64,000 bases of DNA from Gymnopilus junonius. Its lineage: Eukaryota > Basidiomycota > Agaricomycetes > Agaricales > Galerinaceae. The notes under the pieces were generated by a model. The model was not told where the DNA came from and searched no databases. It saw nothing but the letters and a program-made list of their open reading frames with translations. The translations under genes and the position numbers were made by a program. Below, one piece after another: positions 43,505-55,502 of this stretch (position 1 is its first letter; each line of letters opens with the position of its first letter). Location of the stretch: the NCBI GenBank assembly GCA_015501075.1, contig JADNYJ010000037.1, positions 213,822 through 277,821 of the forward strand, given 5' to 3'.

Positions 43505-44386
43505 GGTAAGAGGCAGGGAAGGATATCTCGCGATATATTTTTTTGCAAGTGGCATGCCTGAGACGATTTTGCCATTAAAGACGATAACAAAAATATAACA
43601 GATAAGAAGCTGGGACGGCTTTCTCCTCCTTGAAATGGCTCCATTCTGGCAGACAATCGGGGCCCTGCAATTTTCATCTGGGATACCGGATTCAAGATCG
43701 AAAGAACATACGAAGCGACCAATCAGGAGGCAGAGCTGCTGTCAAGATGAAGCAGAGAACATCATCTCCAAATCATCTCAACTATATTCCAAATGAAGAT
43801 TATCTTCCTGTGAGAACTCTTCAGCTGCGATGCGTGAAAATGGATATCCATATTAATAGAGTACCCGGTTTTCGTGCAGAGATAGGATGCCAAGAGGGTG
43901 GCGTGAGCTAAGTCAGTACTGGGGTTAAATCTAAGGTCAGACTGCAGGATATATGGCGAGAAATTCGAAGACATAGCGGTTACCGGCAGGATATTGAAGA
44001 GGCCCACAGAGATTTGCGATCATCATCGTGGAAAGAAAATGACGAAATGACAACTACCGGAAAAGCCCGTTGCCTGTGACAGTGTCACACGAGAAAGTCC
44101 GGAGACTGACGGAAATTGATCATTCTCTGAGCTCTCCTCAGTCGACATCATTCATCACTGTCAAGCACGGAACGACATCAACTATATCTTTATATCTTTC
44201 CTATAATGTCTAAAGTACTCTTCACGATTTAAAAAGCATTAACGATCAACATCAGGAGATATGGAAGTCATAATCAGAGAAGATATAATGCTGGTTACAA
44301 CACCGTCCGCCCTGTAGTTCTCATTCCCTCAAGTCGTCTCTGGAATTGTCACCGGGTAACCAGCTTTCCATCGCCTAAATACGACA
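43505..44386. promoter_or_regulatory. Shared upstream region of two divergent genes
   Basis: The DUR3-like gene (minus) and the first DUF6533 gene (plus) face away from each other across 880 bases. AT-rich stretches with TATA-like tatatct lie near 44180. No coding sequence is recognised. Confidence 0.4.
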
Positions 44387-46034
44387 ATGTCCTTTCAAAA
44401 AGCATAATCGAACAACTCAGGCAGGTGGAAACGACTCGCAACGCTCGATGTAAGCCTCAAAAATCTCTAGATAGCAACAAGATTTCCTAGTTCTTCATTA
44501 GTGGCATCCATTGTTATAGTGTTCTACGATTACGGTATGGGTTATAAGCTGCGTGCTAAGCGATTCAGAGGGTTAACTAACATCGACGCGGGTAGTTATT
44601 ACGTTCGATCGTGAGGTAAGTTCGCCTTCCAATCGAATTGTTAGTGACTAGCTCTAAGCTTGGATTTTCAGATAGACTTGATATGGGTACCGCTATGTCC
44701 TTGATATGCTGGACTTTTCTCATTTTATACGGCAGAGAAGCGAATGGCACTTCCTGAAAGTCGTGTTTCTTATTGTTGAGTCGTATTTTTCCTGCTTGGA
44801 CATTGTCCCTCATGACCGAGACTTGCAGAATCGCTACTATGTATTGGCTGCTGGCATGTAAGGACGAAGATTTCTTGTTTTCGATTTGAGCGTTATTTTA
44901 ATTGCTCATATTAGGTTCAGCGATTATAGTACTTGTTCATTCGCCTCTCTCGCCCTCGCAGTCTACTGACTAATGCATTGTCAGTCTTCTTTTCTTCAAA
45001 CCTTTCGTCAAAGGTAGGTACTCAAAACCTTGTCCTAGAGAGTGGGCCGTTCTGAATTCACTTTAGCTGTATGTCGTATCTGGTCTTTCCGAAATGCCCT
45101 GCTGACACGCTCCTTTTTCGTGTTCTTGAAGCTGTAAGCCTTGAAGACTTTGGCTCAGGAATTTTGAATGAACTATGCTCCAGGCTTGAACTATGTCTTG
45201 TGGGAGGCTTGGACCGGCCTGATTGGCTGCGTTCTGGCAGAAAGTGAGTCTTGCATGCATTGAAGTGCCAGGCCGTTGATGGACTGGGTCCTAGTCATTC
45301 TGCAAATGCGAATTTCTGCCCTTTACCTTCGGAATAAACGTATAGTATACCCGATGGTAGCGTCCTTTTTAGCGTCTTCGACCGCGTCCGCCACTATAAT
45401 GGGGATATATCTCAGAGGCATCGACGGTAAGAATTGCTTTCGTATGAATATTTTACTTGACTTAGAAGACGGTAATATTAGCCTTCCCAATAGACATTCC
45501 CGGTGGACAGATTTGTTATAGTAATCATTCTCCCCATCTATACGCATTCTGGATTCCTATTTTATCATTCGAATGCCTTCTTTGCGCATTAGCTCTAGCA
45601 CACGGATATCAGGATTATAGGGATAGCCTCCGTGGATTTGGATCCAGGCTAATTGGAGCCCTCGATACCCCAAAACTTTCCGAAATTCTTGTAAGGGATT
45701 CAATTACATATTTTTTTTCGTGAGTAGACTTGTCGACTTCTCTAGTACTTAGCTTATGCGAGGTCATTCAGAATCGGAGCCGTCTACATGGCTTGTTTGA
45801 TTGTATGGATCGTTGACCAGGTAAGTTATGCGATGGAATTAGCGATGGCAGGTATTTGGTGCTCATGTTTCTTTACAGAATGCATTAATCGAAGCACCTG
45901 CCGGATTTTCCATCGCAATGTCCAGCGTTTTGGTCTGCCGCCTAATTTTAAACCTTCGTGAAGCAAACGCAAATCAGGCATTCAAATATTCATTATACAT
46001 TCCAACGTCCAATGGCATTGTAGTTTCGGACTAA
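44387..46034 (+). CDS. DUF6533 seven-helix membrane protein, paralogue A
   Basis: A gene of about 12 short exons. The start region (ATG 44387) reaches SIIEQLRQVETTRNAR after one missing A in an A run near 44403. The DUF6533 hallmark follows: FYDY, TFDREIDLIW, then SEWHFLKVVFLI and NRYYVLAAG. Later exons carry WEAWTGLIGCVLAE, LQMRISALYLRNKRIV, the extracellular Cys near IPGGQICY, then HLYAFWIPILSFECLL, RDSITYF and LNLREA. It ends TAA 46032-46034. DUF6533 proteins are a basidiomycete expansion with seven predicted helices and no assigned ligand. Paralogue B at 48282-49948 is alike in exon order and motifs. Confidence 0.75.
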
Positions 46035-46303
46035 TATCCATGTCCATATCGCTTAAAGTAGGACGTAGCTTGGAATATTTCCTGTAAGTAAGTAGAATAT
46101 TCTAACGCCATTTATGGAAATAAAAGTCTCCATGCATCTGCTGCAGATGTAATAATGGCGAATTTATCTTTAGCTATGGCGATTGTTCTCTAAATCGCAG
46201 TGATGAGCTCGTTAAATGATACGTGGATAGACTAAGCGAACCTCAAGCAATTCCACTCCTGTTGGATACTTGATTATCTTCTTCGCTTTCAAAGCCTCTA
46301 ATG

Positions 46304-46895
46304 CTAGTACGACCTTTTCCAGCCCATCCTTCTCTGGAACCACCCGTCAAGAATCGCTTTACCTGCCACAAGCAACATCAAGCACACTCCGATTGCCACG
46401 ACCTCCTGCCTCTTCTTCTCAATGGTGGCACCTGGGAGTTGTAATCCTTGCTCGGCGAAGTCGCAGATCGTAGCTGATTTGAACATTCTGTTTCGCACGA
46501 TGCTCCCCGCGAAGAGTGCCGAAGAAAGCACGGTATTCGTAGGTGAAATCTCTTTGTGCTTAGGTATGTGAAGCTGGGTCTCGTGCAAGGCATTTACAAG
46601 ATAATCATTGAGGTCGTTCGAAATACGTCGTTGAATGGCGTGGTTTATAGCCCGCCTCGTCATCGCTGTAATAAAGATCCGTAGTGGATGATATCTGTCC
46701 TGCAAGAGACTGGACCAAGGTGTCAATCGACAACGGATTTGCCTGGGCAGAGGAAAGGAAAGAGGCGGCGAGAGCTTCAGAGCATGCACCTAAATGGCTT
46801 GTCCTGATTGTAGATAAAATATCTGTTGGAGGGTGGGCAAGGATTTTTTTGAATTTGGCTCTAAGAGTGACAACTTGAACGTTGTAATCGTCAGA
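46304..46895 (-). CDS. Small conserved protein with C-terminal membrane helix
   Basis: The N-terminal part starts MSDDYNVQVVTLRAKF at 46898 or a little upstream. It runs through a helical stretch to SIDTLVQSL, where the frame moves by one base near 46710. The rest reads RIFITAMTRRAINHAIQRR, then LNDYLVNALHETQ and SATICDFAEQGL, and ends with a hydrophobic helix (VVAIGVCLMLLVAGKAIL) before a basic tail. The tail-anchored layout suggests a membrane of mitochondrion or ER with the bulk facing the cytosol. I do not recognise the family. A short intron instead of a frame error at 46710 is possible. Confidence 0.5.
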
Positions 46896-46916
46896 CATGG
46901 CGAACAAATTGGACAA

Positions 46917-48281
46917 GCCCGAGTAGCCGCGTCGTTAAGAAGGTCCGAGAGACACGATTATTTATGTAATAATGACCCTTCCGTACGACTGTCAGACTAT
47001 ACGCCCACAACATCAATGCTTAGCCGTTCCTTGCTCTTCCATGGAGCTACGCTTTATCATGGTTTCCCAACGTGAGTGCAGGAAACCTACTAAAAGACGT
47101 CATAGAATTCCAAATTCTCGGGGAGGACTGCCTGCAAGTCAGAATTGTGCAAAAACGAACATAATTGATGCGTGACGTTCAAAGGGAGTGTGATTCGGGC
47201 TTACTGGCACAAAAATGTAGAAGAGTCCATCCACTACAAGGAATATCAGAACAATTCAAGCCTTAGCTGAGACGGAAAAGTACGCCGAATGAGAGCAGCT
47301 GAGCTGAATTCGAGCCCAGAAGTTGTAGTCAGTAAGACGCGTAGGCACATCACGGCATCTCCATACGAGTGAAGAAGCGAAACATGCGTGGAAACTGGTG
47401 AGAGGGAAGGAAGTTATCTGTTGACTGACGTGTTGGATGTGTGCGCCTTGAGTCCAAATCTCACATCCCGAGTCCGAGGTTGGCTGGAGTGGGTCGATAT
47501 GGCTGATATTTGAGATGCTAATTCATAGACGCATCGAGCAAGCACCCGCTGGTACGTCGCGGGCAAGGAGGGGACGTTGTCGGAAAGGTCATTGACGCGC
47601 TCGCATTCAGGTTCCAGAGCATGCACAGCTGCTGATAGAATCTAATCTAATCTACTCATTATATAATATATAAATTTGTGCCGCTATCCGAGGTGTCCGA
47701 TCTCACGGACTCCTTTCACCATCTCATCTCGCATGCTGCAAGCCTTCAAAGCGCCACTTTTTGGTCATCCAAGCTCAGGACGTCTCCGGTGTCAAATAAG
47801 ATGAACTTAGGGGCTATGTAAGTACCTTCCATCAGTCATCGCTAGGTGGAAACTCTAAAATTGAAGCAGAAATTGATTGATCATTTTGTTGCAATCATAC
47901 AGACTCACCGGGTCAGCGAAAAGAAGACTTCAAGAGTGTAAGAACGAAGCCGCGGGAACTAATACATAAGTGTCGACCAGTCTTTGTCAAATGAATTCTA
48001 GTCTTCCCACTCATGACTCAAGAAGGACCTTCAAAACATCGCCCATTCAATTGCAGGACGACGCATCTATTTCTTTCTCTGACGAGATGCAGCTTTGTAA
48101 GTTCATTACCTTTCCGGCTGGAAACCATAAAAGGTATGTGCTAAAATAAACAATCAAGGGTCAGAAGAGATTGGGGCGACCATCAAGGCAGACGCGACTA
48201 TATAGAGCTGGTGCCCGACGGTTCAGTCCCACTTCCACCTTATTCTGAAACGTATCCTACAACTCCACTTTTTACAATCCA
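46917..48281. other. Intergenic, no gene seen
   Basis: 1.36 kb without a recognisable gene. An AT-rich tctaatctaatctactc tract (47641-47657) resembles part of the nested element's LTR and may be chance. A ctatatag box lies near 48200, upstream of paralogue B. Confidence 0.35.
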
Positions 48282-49948
48282 ATGCAACACTCCTTTCCAA
48301 ATTCCTATGAAGAAATAATCAAGCAACTTAACCAAGTAGAAACGGCTCGGAACGCGCGGCGTACGCACGCTTTCTTCGATTTTGTTCGAAAAATGATGCT
48401 TACCTTACTCACGTAGTGGCCTCTTTAGCCATTGTCTTCTACGACTACCGTACGTCTCAGGAAGTCATATAATTCGTGAGGAAGATTTGACTTTGCGATG
48501 AGCAGTAATTACTTTTGACAGAGAGGTAAGCAACTAAAATACATCATCAGATTCCCTTACGCACCTCAATAATAGGTCGATTTAATTTGGGTAGGTGGCT
48601 ACCTTCAATGCCATTTACGTCTCTTATCCTGGACCTAGAAAAGCGAATGGTACTTCCCAAAAGTAATATTTCTCATGGTACGCCGAAATTTCTTGGCTCC
48701 TTGATACCTTTCCCTCATAGATTCGACACGAAGAATCGATATTATGCGATAGCCTCTGCCATGTAAGGAAATTACCCACCTGAGTTCAACATACGTTCTC
48801 AATGACATATTAATCTCAGATTCAGCTATTATAGTAAGTAAGCCTATGTATATGTATCCGACTACACTTCCAAGTGATGTATTTCATTGCCAGTCTTCTT
48901 TGGATCCCAGCTCTCGTCAAAGGTACGTATGGAGAAACATGGAGTTGACATGCCGCTGAATCTGTTTTTAGCTGTGAGTTATATCCGTTTCATATGATTG
49001 GAGACTCTTCTAATTTGACGATATTTTTTGGCCCTGAAGCTGTAAGTCCTGATGAGCATGATACAAACGTTCTCCCTACACTGAACCTAGGTTTGCATTA
49101 CTATTTATGGGAGGGCTGGACCGGCCTGATAGCGTGTATGCTGGCAGAAAGTAAGCTTTCAAGATATTAAGATAATCATTTTAATGACTTATGTGCCAGC
49201 TATTTTGCAAATGAGAATTTACGGCCTATACCGCCAAGATAAATTTATAGTTCGTCTCATGGTGTTTCTCTTCATTGCATGCTCCACCGCCGCAGCGATT
49301 ACAATGGGAATAAGCCTTAGAGGGGTTAAAAGTGAGTTTATTCTACAATATTCCTCGTCCTTTCTCTGAAGTTGTTATTATGGTACCAGCATTTCCGATA
49401 GACATCCCCAATGGACAATTCTGCTTCGGCATTGCTCTACCTCATTTATTTGCATTCTGGATTCCAGTCCTTTCATTTGAGATTTTCCTTTGTTCGTTAG
49501 CCCTCCTGCACGGATACGAGTATTACCGGAGCGAAAATCGTAGCCTACTATCTTTCGGCACATTTTACCAGAATCGTCTTTCCGATATAATTGTTAGAGA
49601 TTCGATTATTTATTTTTTCACGTAAGTGTGCTCAGCCACCTCTCTGAAGTCGTATAACTCACCGGTTTTACATAGAATTGGAGCAGTATACCTGACGTGC
49701 TTGATCGTCTGGATTATCAATCAGGTATTCTATTTCGTCTTCTCTTGCACGAACTTTTGATCATGGGTGAATACTAATTGCAGAATGCATTGGTCGAAGC
49801 GCCTGCAGGATTTTCTATAGCTCTGTCGAGCGTCTTGGGTAGCCGTCTAATTCTTAATCTCCGTGAAGCACACGTACAACATCCAACCCGATTTTCATCC
49901 ACTGTCGGAACATCTATAATCGTGATCGACACACCGTATTCAGAGTAA
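48282..49948 (+). CDS. DUF6533 seven-helix membrane protein, paralogue B
   Basis: ATG 48282 gives MQHSFPNSYEEIIKQLNQVE and TARNAR. Then VASLAIVFYDY, ITFDREVDLIW, SEWYFPKVIFLM and NRYYAIASA, each on its own short exon. Downstream: WEGWTGLIACMLAE, LQMRIYGLYRQDKFIV, IPNGQFCFG, HLFAFWIPVLSFEIFL, RDSIIYF, CLIVWIINQ, APAGFSIALSSVLGSRLILN. Stop at 49946-49948. It agrees with paralogue A exon by exon, so the two arose by tandem duplication with one unrelated minus-strand gene between them. The role is unknown; a receptor or transport function has been suggested for the family only from topology. Confidence 0.78.
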
Positions 49949-50227
49949 TGATTGAGCGTTCCTAAACACGATAAGTATCATTTTTTCCATAGTTTATCGT
50001 CTTTAAAATAATAGACGTTGTCAATGCGATAGTACGCTTCTGGCTGCTCCAGTTACTGTTGCGTATACAACGTCTTCAAGTCAGGAAAGCTCGATAATCT
50101 TAACCCAGTCTATCCCTTTTTTGACTGTGAGCTCGGGTCAATTGATTTTCATGGATGAGACTTGACCCCGCGTTAAAGACTTGAACGCTCTGGTCCCTGC
50201 CAATCGACTATGTCTCTGTAGATAACA

Positions 50228-51916
50228 TCAGCAGCTGCGGCACAACACTGATATTAGAAACGAATCACCGGAACCCTCCTCTGATAGCGAGTCAGAGTAT
50301 GCATCATCAAACCCCACTTGAAGAGCCATCTCTTCCGACTGCTTCATGAAATCATGGATATCAATGCAGCCAAACCGATCCCTGTCAACAGAAGGGTAGC
50401 TTATATCTACCTCAATACCCTTCTTCAGCAATCGCGAGAAACGATCTAATTGATGATAATTCATATAGCCACCGGAAGTGATGGTGTTATTTGAGTTGAA
50501 CGCGAAGTCAACATAGACCTTCTTTAATGGACGATAGCAAATGTTGGGGATCTCTAAAAGTGGCCCGAAGATGTCTGCTAGGAGATCCCAGGAAAGAGGA
50601 TCTCCGGACAGGTACTTCAATGATCCAAGGTTTGGTAGGAACTGGCAAATAGGACCATCTTTGGCCCAAGTGGAAGTTTGAGCAAGATATTGGAAGAGTC
50701 GACTGGGATTATAATGGCACCACCGTGCAGGTCTAAATTCAAGGTACTGTAAAGAAGGCATTGATCGAAAAAGTAGGATGATATCATCGTCGTCGTCCAT
50801 ATGGACATCAACCATTTCAATACTGAGTTTCATTAGATGACAGGAGGATTGCTCGAAAAGATTCATTAGTGTGTTTGCCTGCAGAGTAGGCTGACAGATA
50901 TACAATTCCAGCAAACCAGGAAGGATAACACAGCGGAAGAAATCGTTAGTCAACTCTTCTTGGATGGCTAAGGTTTCCATTTTTAAGACTCGGAGTGAAC
51001 TATGCGCTATAGGAGAGCATGGGAATGGGAAACCTGCTTCTTCCAAAGGTTGAATGGAGTGAATTTCAAGATAGGATAATTTGTCAGCGCATTTGAGTAA
51101 CTCCAGGCATTCGTCGGCATGGAGATACTTCATAGCTCCTCATGTAAGGTTGGTCCATATGATTTGAACATTTGTGAGCCCAGTTGATTGCAGGGTAAGG
51201 TCAAGCGGAGCCGCGCCATTTAAATCAATTATGCCTTCTTGACCATGCACAGGATAGCTTCTCACAGTGAGAGTTTGGATGATGGAGCGATTTGCACAAA
51301 AGAGGAATAGGAGAGAAGGAGGAAGATCCAGCTCAAGTTGGTACCATCGGTCCAAGTAACGATTGACAAGATTGATCAGTGGGGAAAATTTTGTAGGTGC
51401 TTCACATATTTCTGCATGCGAGAATGAGTTCGTGAATCGAATGAATAGTGGAAGCTGGCCTGATCGGGTGAACCAAGTCTTCATGATTTCGGCCCAATTT
51501 TGAGCAAATGGTTTCGAATTTAGGTGGAATTTAAAGACGGTCCAGACAGAAGGAGATGTCCATGCAATTTGCTTCCAGGAACGACATACACAGCCCAGTG
51601 TCCAAGGCTTTGTTTCAATGTAATCGCTACCTCCACCTCTTGAACGATCAATTTCATCGCTAGGGGATTCTTGCAATCCTGCCAGGATGCACAATTGGAA
51701 TATCGATGCAATAAGTTCAGGAGGGAGACAGTGGAGGAACACCCTATTTGCTTGGTCAATGGGCCCGTAATCCAATGGAAAGTCTGCTATAGCCTCTGGA
51801 ACTGCTCTCGTTTCGAGTTCAATTATGTTACCATAAGTTGGACTGAGTTTTTGGTAAGAGGTTGCGCCGCTCTGAATAGGAAAATATCTTCTGAACTTAC
51901 CATGCATTTGGGTCAT
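50228..51916 (-). CDS. F-box protein with in-frame stop
   Basis: One long frame from ATG 51916 to 50228, interrupted only by TGA at 51142-51140. An F-box-like motif is near residue 62: LHCLPPELIASIFQLC, then WTLGCVCRSWKQIAWTSPSVWTV. The remainder has leucine-rich pieces (LRVLKMETL, LLELYICQP, LQYLEFRP) and an acidic tail. The stop lies in NLT-stop-GAM, at the place where the F-box protein at 14280-12758 has NLTCARV, so TGC/TGT (Cys) or CGA (Arg) could be the ancestral codon. If the stop is real, the protein ends after the first 258 residues and keeps only the F-box end. Confidence 0.7.
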
Positions 51917-52556
51917 TAGATTTCATGATGATGGATATGAGCAAAACTGCACTTGTTCCTTATCGATTATCTAAACAAGTCATCATGTCATATAGTCACC
52001 TGATTGGCTGCCAAACGTTGCTGTTCTAATTTTACGGACAGCCAGAATTTGAGGTTATAACATGAAAGACGCTTCGAATGAACGATAAAGATAATTAGGT
52101 ATACATTCGACGGGGAGAGGCGGTACCGGAATGATGAAAAGATTATAGAATAAAGCCAGAAGGTGATAGGAATAAATTAGAATGAAGTGTATGAGATAAT
52201 TGTGATATCAAAGCCCAACAGAGGAGTCAATGAAAAGAGAAAGATAACGTCCGCCAAGCGATATCCCAACCATCACCAGCCCAAGTGGCAAGACGACGAC
52301 CTGTCCTTGCTGCCTTCGAAACAAATTCTTCTCCAACTAGGCTTAGGACATCCTATTTTCCCCTATACCCTTCGCATCCGTTCCGTCATTATTGAAAGCA
52401 GTGATATCAGATCCAGTGAAAGATAAGCGGCTCACTTCGAATTCACATCCAGCCAGTCCTTCTCCAATGGTTGCAAAATGCTCTCTTCCAGTCTTCCGAT
52501 CGAAGGAAATTGCAAAGATTTGGAGAGAAGGATAAAACAGGCGGATATACACCCTT
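51917..52556. other. Intergenic, no gene seen
   Basis: 640 bases between the F-box gene and the left end of retrotransposon copy 2; nothing recognisable. Confidence 0.4.
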
Positions 52557-52561
52557 GTTAA

Positions 52562-53004
52562 TGTTATGACTCCTCATTTCTTTATCTTATCATGCCCCCA
52601 TTTTCTTTTCTTATCATTTACTGAATGATTTACTATTTATAGTTTCTTCATGATCATCTTTGCTCCAAGATGATCATTTACTTTCTTACATGTATGCGAC
52701 AATCTTTCCTCTTGATCATCATCCCTTGTACTGCCCTGATGATGATCACCCCATTCCATTCCCCTTGTTTTATTTTCATTTCATTATATTATTATCAAAC
52801 CCAAATAGTATATAACGTAGCTAGTCTACATGTATTCCTTAGCTTGTTCTTGAGAATATTATCTCTTGTAACAACCGAGAGAACTTGAACCACTAAGGCA
52901 TTCTTCTGTCGAAGACAATACCTAGTGGACTTCATCGAATGACCTCTATGACTACTATGCCAGACCTTATCTTATCAGATTAGGTTCTGTCATCAATCAT
53001 AACA
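52562..53004 (+). repeat. 5' LTR of copy 2
   Basis: 443 bp, TGTTATG...CATAACA; both end motifs differ from copy 1 by CG-to-TG or CG-to-CA changes, keeping the ends complementary. Confidence 0.93.
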
Positions 53005-53005
53005 A

Positions 53006-53017
53006 AAGAACAAGCTA
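53006..53017 (+). other. Primer-binding site of copy 2, self-priming type
   Basis: aagaacaagcta, identical to copy 1 and fully complementary to 52840-52851 even though the surrounding LTR has diverged. Confidence 0.65.
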
Positions 53018-53310
53018 CTACCTCATCCAATGCTTCTGCCTAGCAAGCATTATCTGCCGACATTACGGCTCGAAGAAGAGGATGATTCCCGCTAGTTTTA
53101 GTGACGAAGAATTCTCTGACCCGAACACTGACCAAACCTCTGATGCAGGTGCATCCGACGAATACGAAACACCACCAGAAGGAGAAGAACCTCCTCTAAC
53201 CTGATCGACTCTCTTTGGATCTACCGTCCAAGAACCCGGCATACTAAGACACGACTTTGAATCTTTGCTAGGTACTCTACTTAGATCCCAACCCGTCTTT
53301 TACCCAACGA

Positions 53311-53675
53311 ATGAACCCGAATGCCAGAAGGAACTTCTGACACTGCCCCTCTGCTCCCACCTCCTCCAATGGAAAAGGAATAGGAATCATTCCTACACCC
53401 TTCTCTGGAGACCGCTCCAAGGTCAAAACCTTTGTCCAAGACTTGGGCAACTATTTGAATTAAATGGCAACATTTACAACATGGACGCCAAGAAGATCGT
53501 GTTCACCCTTGGACTTCTCAAGGAGGAGAAGCAGAAGCCTGGAAGAAGGCTTGGAGAGAAGAACATACTGAAGAGGTCAAAACGCCGCAGGCGTACCTAC
53601 CGGAGTGATCACAAAGAACTATGGTTCTACCCTAGATTTCAAAAGAGCTTTCAACGAAGCCTTTAAACCGACCGA
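53311..53675 (+). pseudogene. gag: gag of copy 2, 5' part
   Basis: Matches 1109-1490 (GIGIIPTPFSGDRSKVKTF, IVFTLGLLK) with frame breaks and stops. The coding sequence is cut in the middle of the capsid region by the nested element and resumes at 60214. Confidence 0.8.
53671..53675. repeat. Target duplication of nested element, left
   Basis: (a)ccga precedes the nested LTR; ccga recurs at 60214-60217. Removing the element restores the gag reading K-P-T-E-T-K-D. Confidence 0.75.
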
Positions 53676-53890
53676 TGGAGCAGGCCAATTTGGATGAGGT
53701 GCACATGGAATGGGTCAAGCAGTCCCCCTGCTGTGGCTCGGCGACCGCGGATGCATCCTTTGGGCACAGCCACCGGGGATCGCCCTATGTACAATACATC
53801 TAATCTAACGGCAATCGCCATATCTAATCTACTCGCTAATCCAGTCTAGTCTAGTCTACTTGCTAATCTAGTCTGATCGGCACTGCCACA
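53676..53890 (-). repeat. 3' LTR of nested element
   Basis: Matches 60000-60213 at about 95% by eye. It includes tandem aatctag/tctagtc units (53815-53875). The purine run lies at 53891-53905 in reverse sense. Confidence 0.92.
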
Positions 53891-53950
53891 TGTGCCCCCC
53901 CACTCTATCGCAATGCCCTCATTGCATCCACAAATGCCTATCCACCACTA

Positions 53951-55079
53951 TCACGTCTCATCTGCCTCATCAACTATGTCGGAATTGTCAACACCATCCC
54001 CCTCCATGTCCTCTTCATCCCCACCCACACTCTGTGCAACCAGATCTTCCAGATCCTTCTCCAGAATGCCACCCAAGGAGTTTGGTGGTGGCAGATCTGA
54101 TTTCTCTTCCTCCAGCCCGATCCGTGCCTCAATCACTGCCTGCGTGTCTGCTAGCTGTGTTCCAATGCGTGGGATGAATCGCCGCAGTCGTCGAGCGCTG
54201 AAGCGGCCTCTGATGGGCAAACCTTCCAGAGTCTCGAGTTGGTACGAATTCTTCTCTCATGATATGACGCATCTTGGAGCTGACCACTTCGGTTCTAGCT
54301 TTCTCTCGGCCTTGAACGTGTAATCGAGGTCGCTCCGATAAACCTGTACTAACTGCCCGGCTTTGAAGATGACCTCTCCAGGCTGCCGTTCCTTCAACCT
54401 TCTGTCAAATGCCACCTTCCTCTTCTCCGCGTGTTCGACAATCTGGGAATATCCATTGAACTGGTGCTGTTCGACATATGCCATCTGCACCTCGACTTCA
54501 GCCTCTGTGATGGGCGACGTTGCTGTGGATATGGGTGTCGGCGATGTGTTGATGACGAGTCCCAGCAAGAGTTCCTTCAGGGCGAACTTTAGGGATGGCA
54601 GAATGCACCCGTTCAGGTGTTCGATAGCTGCCTCGAGGTGGTCAGGCCAGTTCCGGGGTAAGTCCTCTAATCCCATTGCATTGTATTCATCCTCCCCTAA
54701 GTTTGGCGCACACAGCTGCTTGAGGATGCCAAGAAGTCATCCATTAGTTCCTTCCACCAGGCCGTTAACCCAGGGTGAATATGCGGGGACTATGTGGAGC
54801 TTTGTTCCGCGGGCCTCACACTCTGCCCTGAGCTCTGCATTATTGAACTCGGGTCCGCCATCGGTCATCAGTGTTTCTGCTGCCGTGAAGGTACTGCATA
54901 TCTTCGCATATGATGCTCGCGATGTTTTCCCTGTTGCTGACTTCTGTTTGAAACCCCAGACATATTGAGAGTATACCTCAATGAATAAGCCTAGCTTCGT
55001 GAATCCTCCTTTTCCAGCCGGTAGGGTAAGTGTGTCACTCACGATAAGCTCGAATGGATGACGACACATGATGGTTCTA
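53951..55079 (-). pseudogene. Nested element integrase
   Basis: Integrase core at 55069-54737 with D (SDTLTLPAG), D (TDGGPEFNN) and E in LVEGTNG, the DDE catalytic triad. The C-terminal part (54676-54257) has VYRSDLDYTF and a basic tail; the last stretch to 53951 is acidic, with no chromodomain. A stop or frame change separates core and tail near 54735. It would insert the cDNA into the genome. Confidence 0.8.
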
Positions 55080-55502
55080 GGAGGGAGTGAATATGTGCAG
55101 GGCCAAATCCCTTACAATGCCCACAGTCGATGATTGCGCACACAATTGATGCGTCGAGTTTTGGGCTCATGTACTTGGTGAGCATTCATGCCTTTATGCT
55201 GTCATGGTGAAAGTGTCCATTCTGATGATGAATGTCGCGGGCCAGATCTGTTGCCTCTCTCTGCGTGATGCATTCCCTTCTCGACTCACCCCTCACTGAC
55301 CTCCCGTTCGCAAGCTTCCACAACTTCCCCCTTCAATAAAGTAGTCCTTTGCATGATGCCTCGCCCTCTTCCTCTTCCGCAGACTCATTCCCTGATCCAG
55401 CTCCAACAGGGCATCAACCACCTCCGGAAAACTGCCTCTCCAACAAATCGTTCACGCAGGTCTTCATAGTCAGACCCAATAATGACATGGAAAATGTCGT
55501 TG

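Noticed and set aside
47641..47700. A solo LTR remnant of the nested element
   Set aside because: Only a short tctaatcta-type AT-rich run is shared, too little to support a relation.
54363..54968. A 201-codon plus-strand frame
   Set aside because: It is antisense to the nested element's integrase, whose catalytic motifs are on the minus strand.
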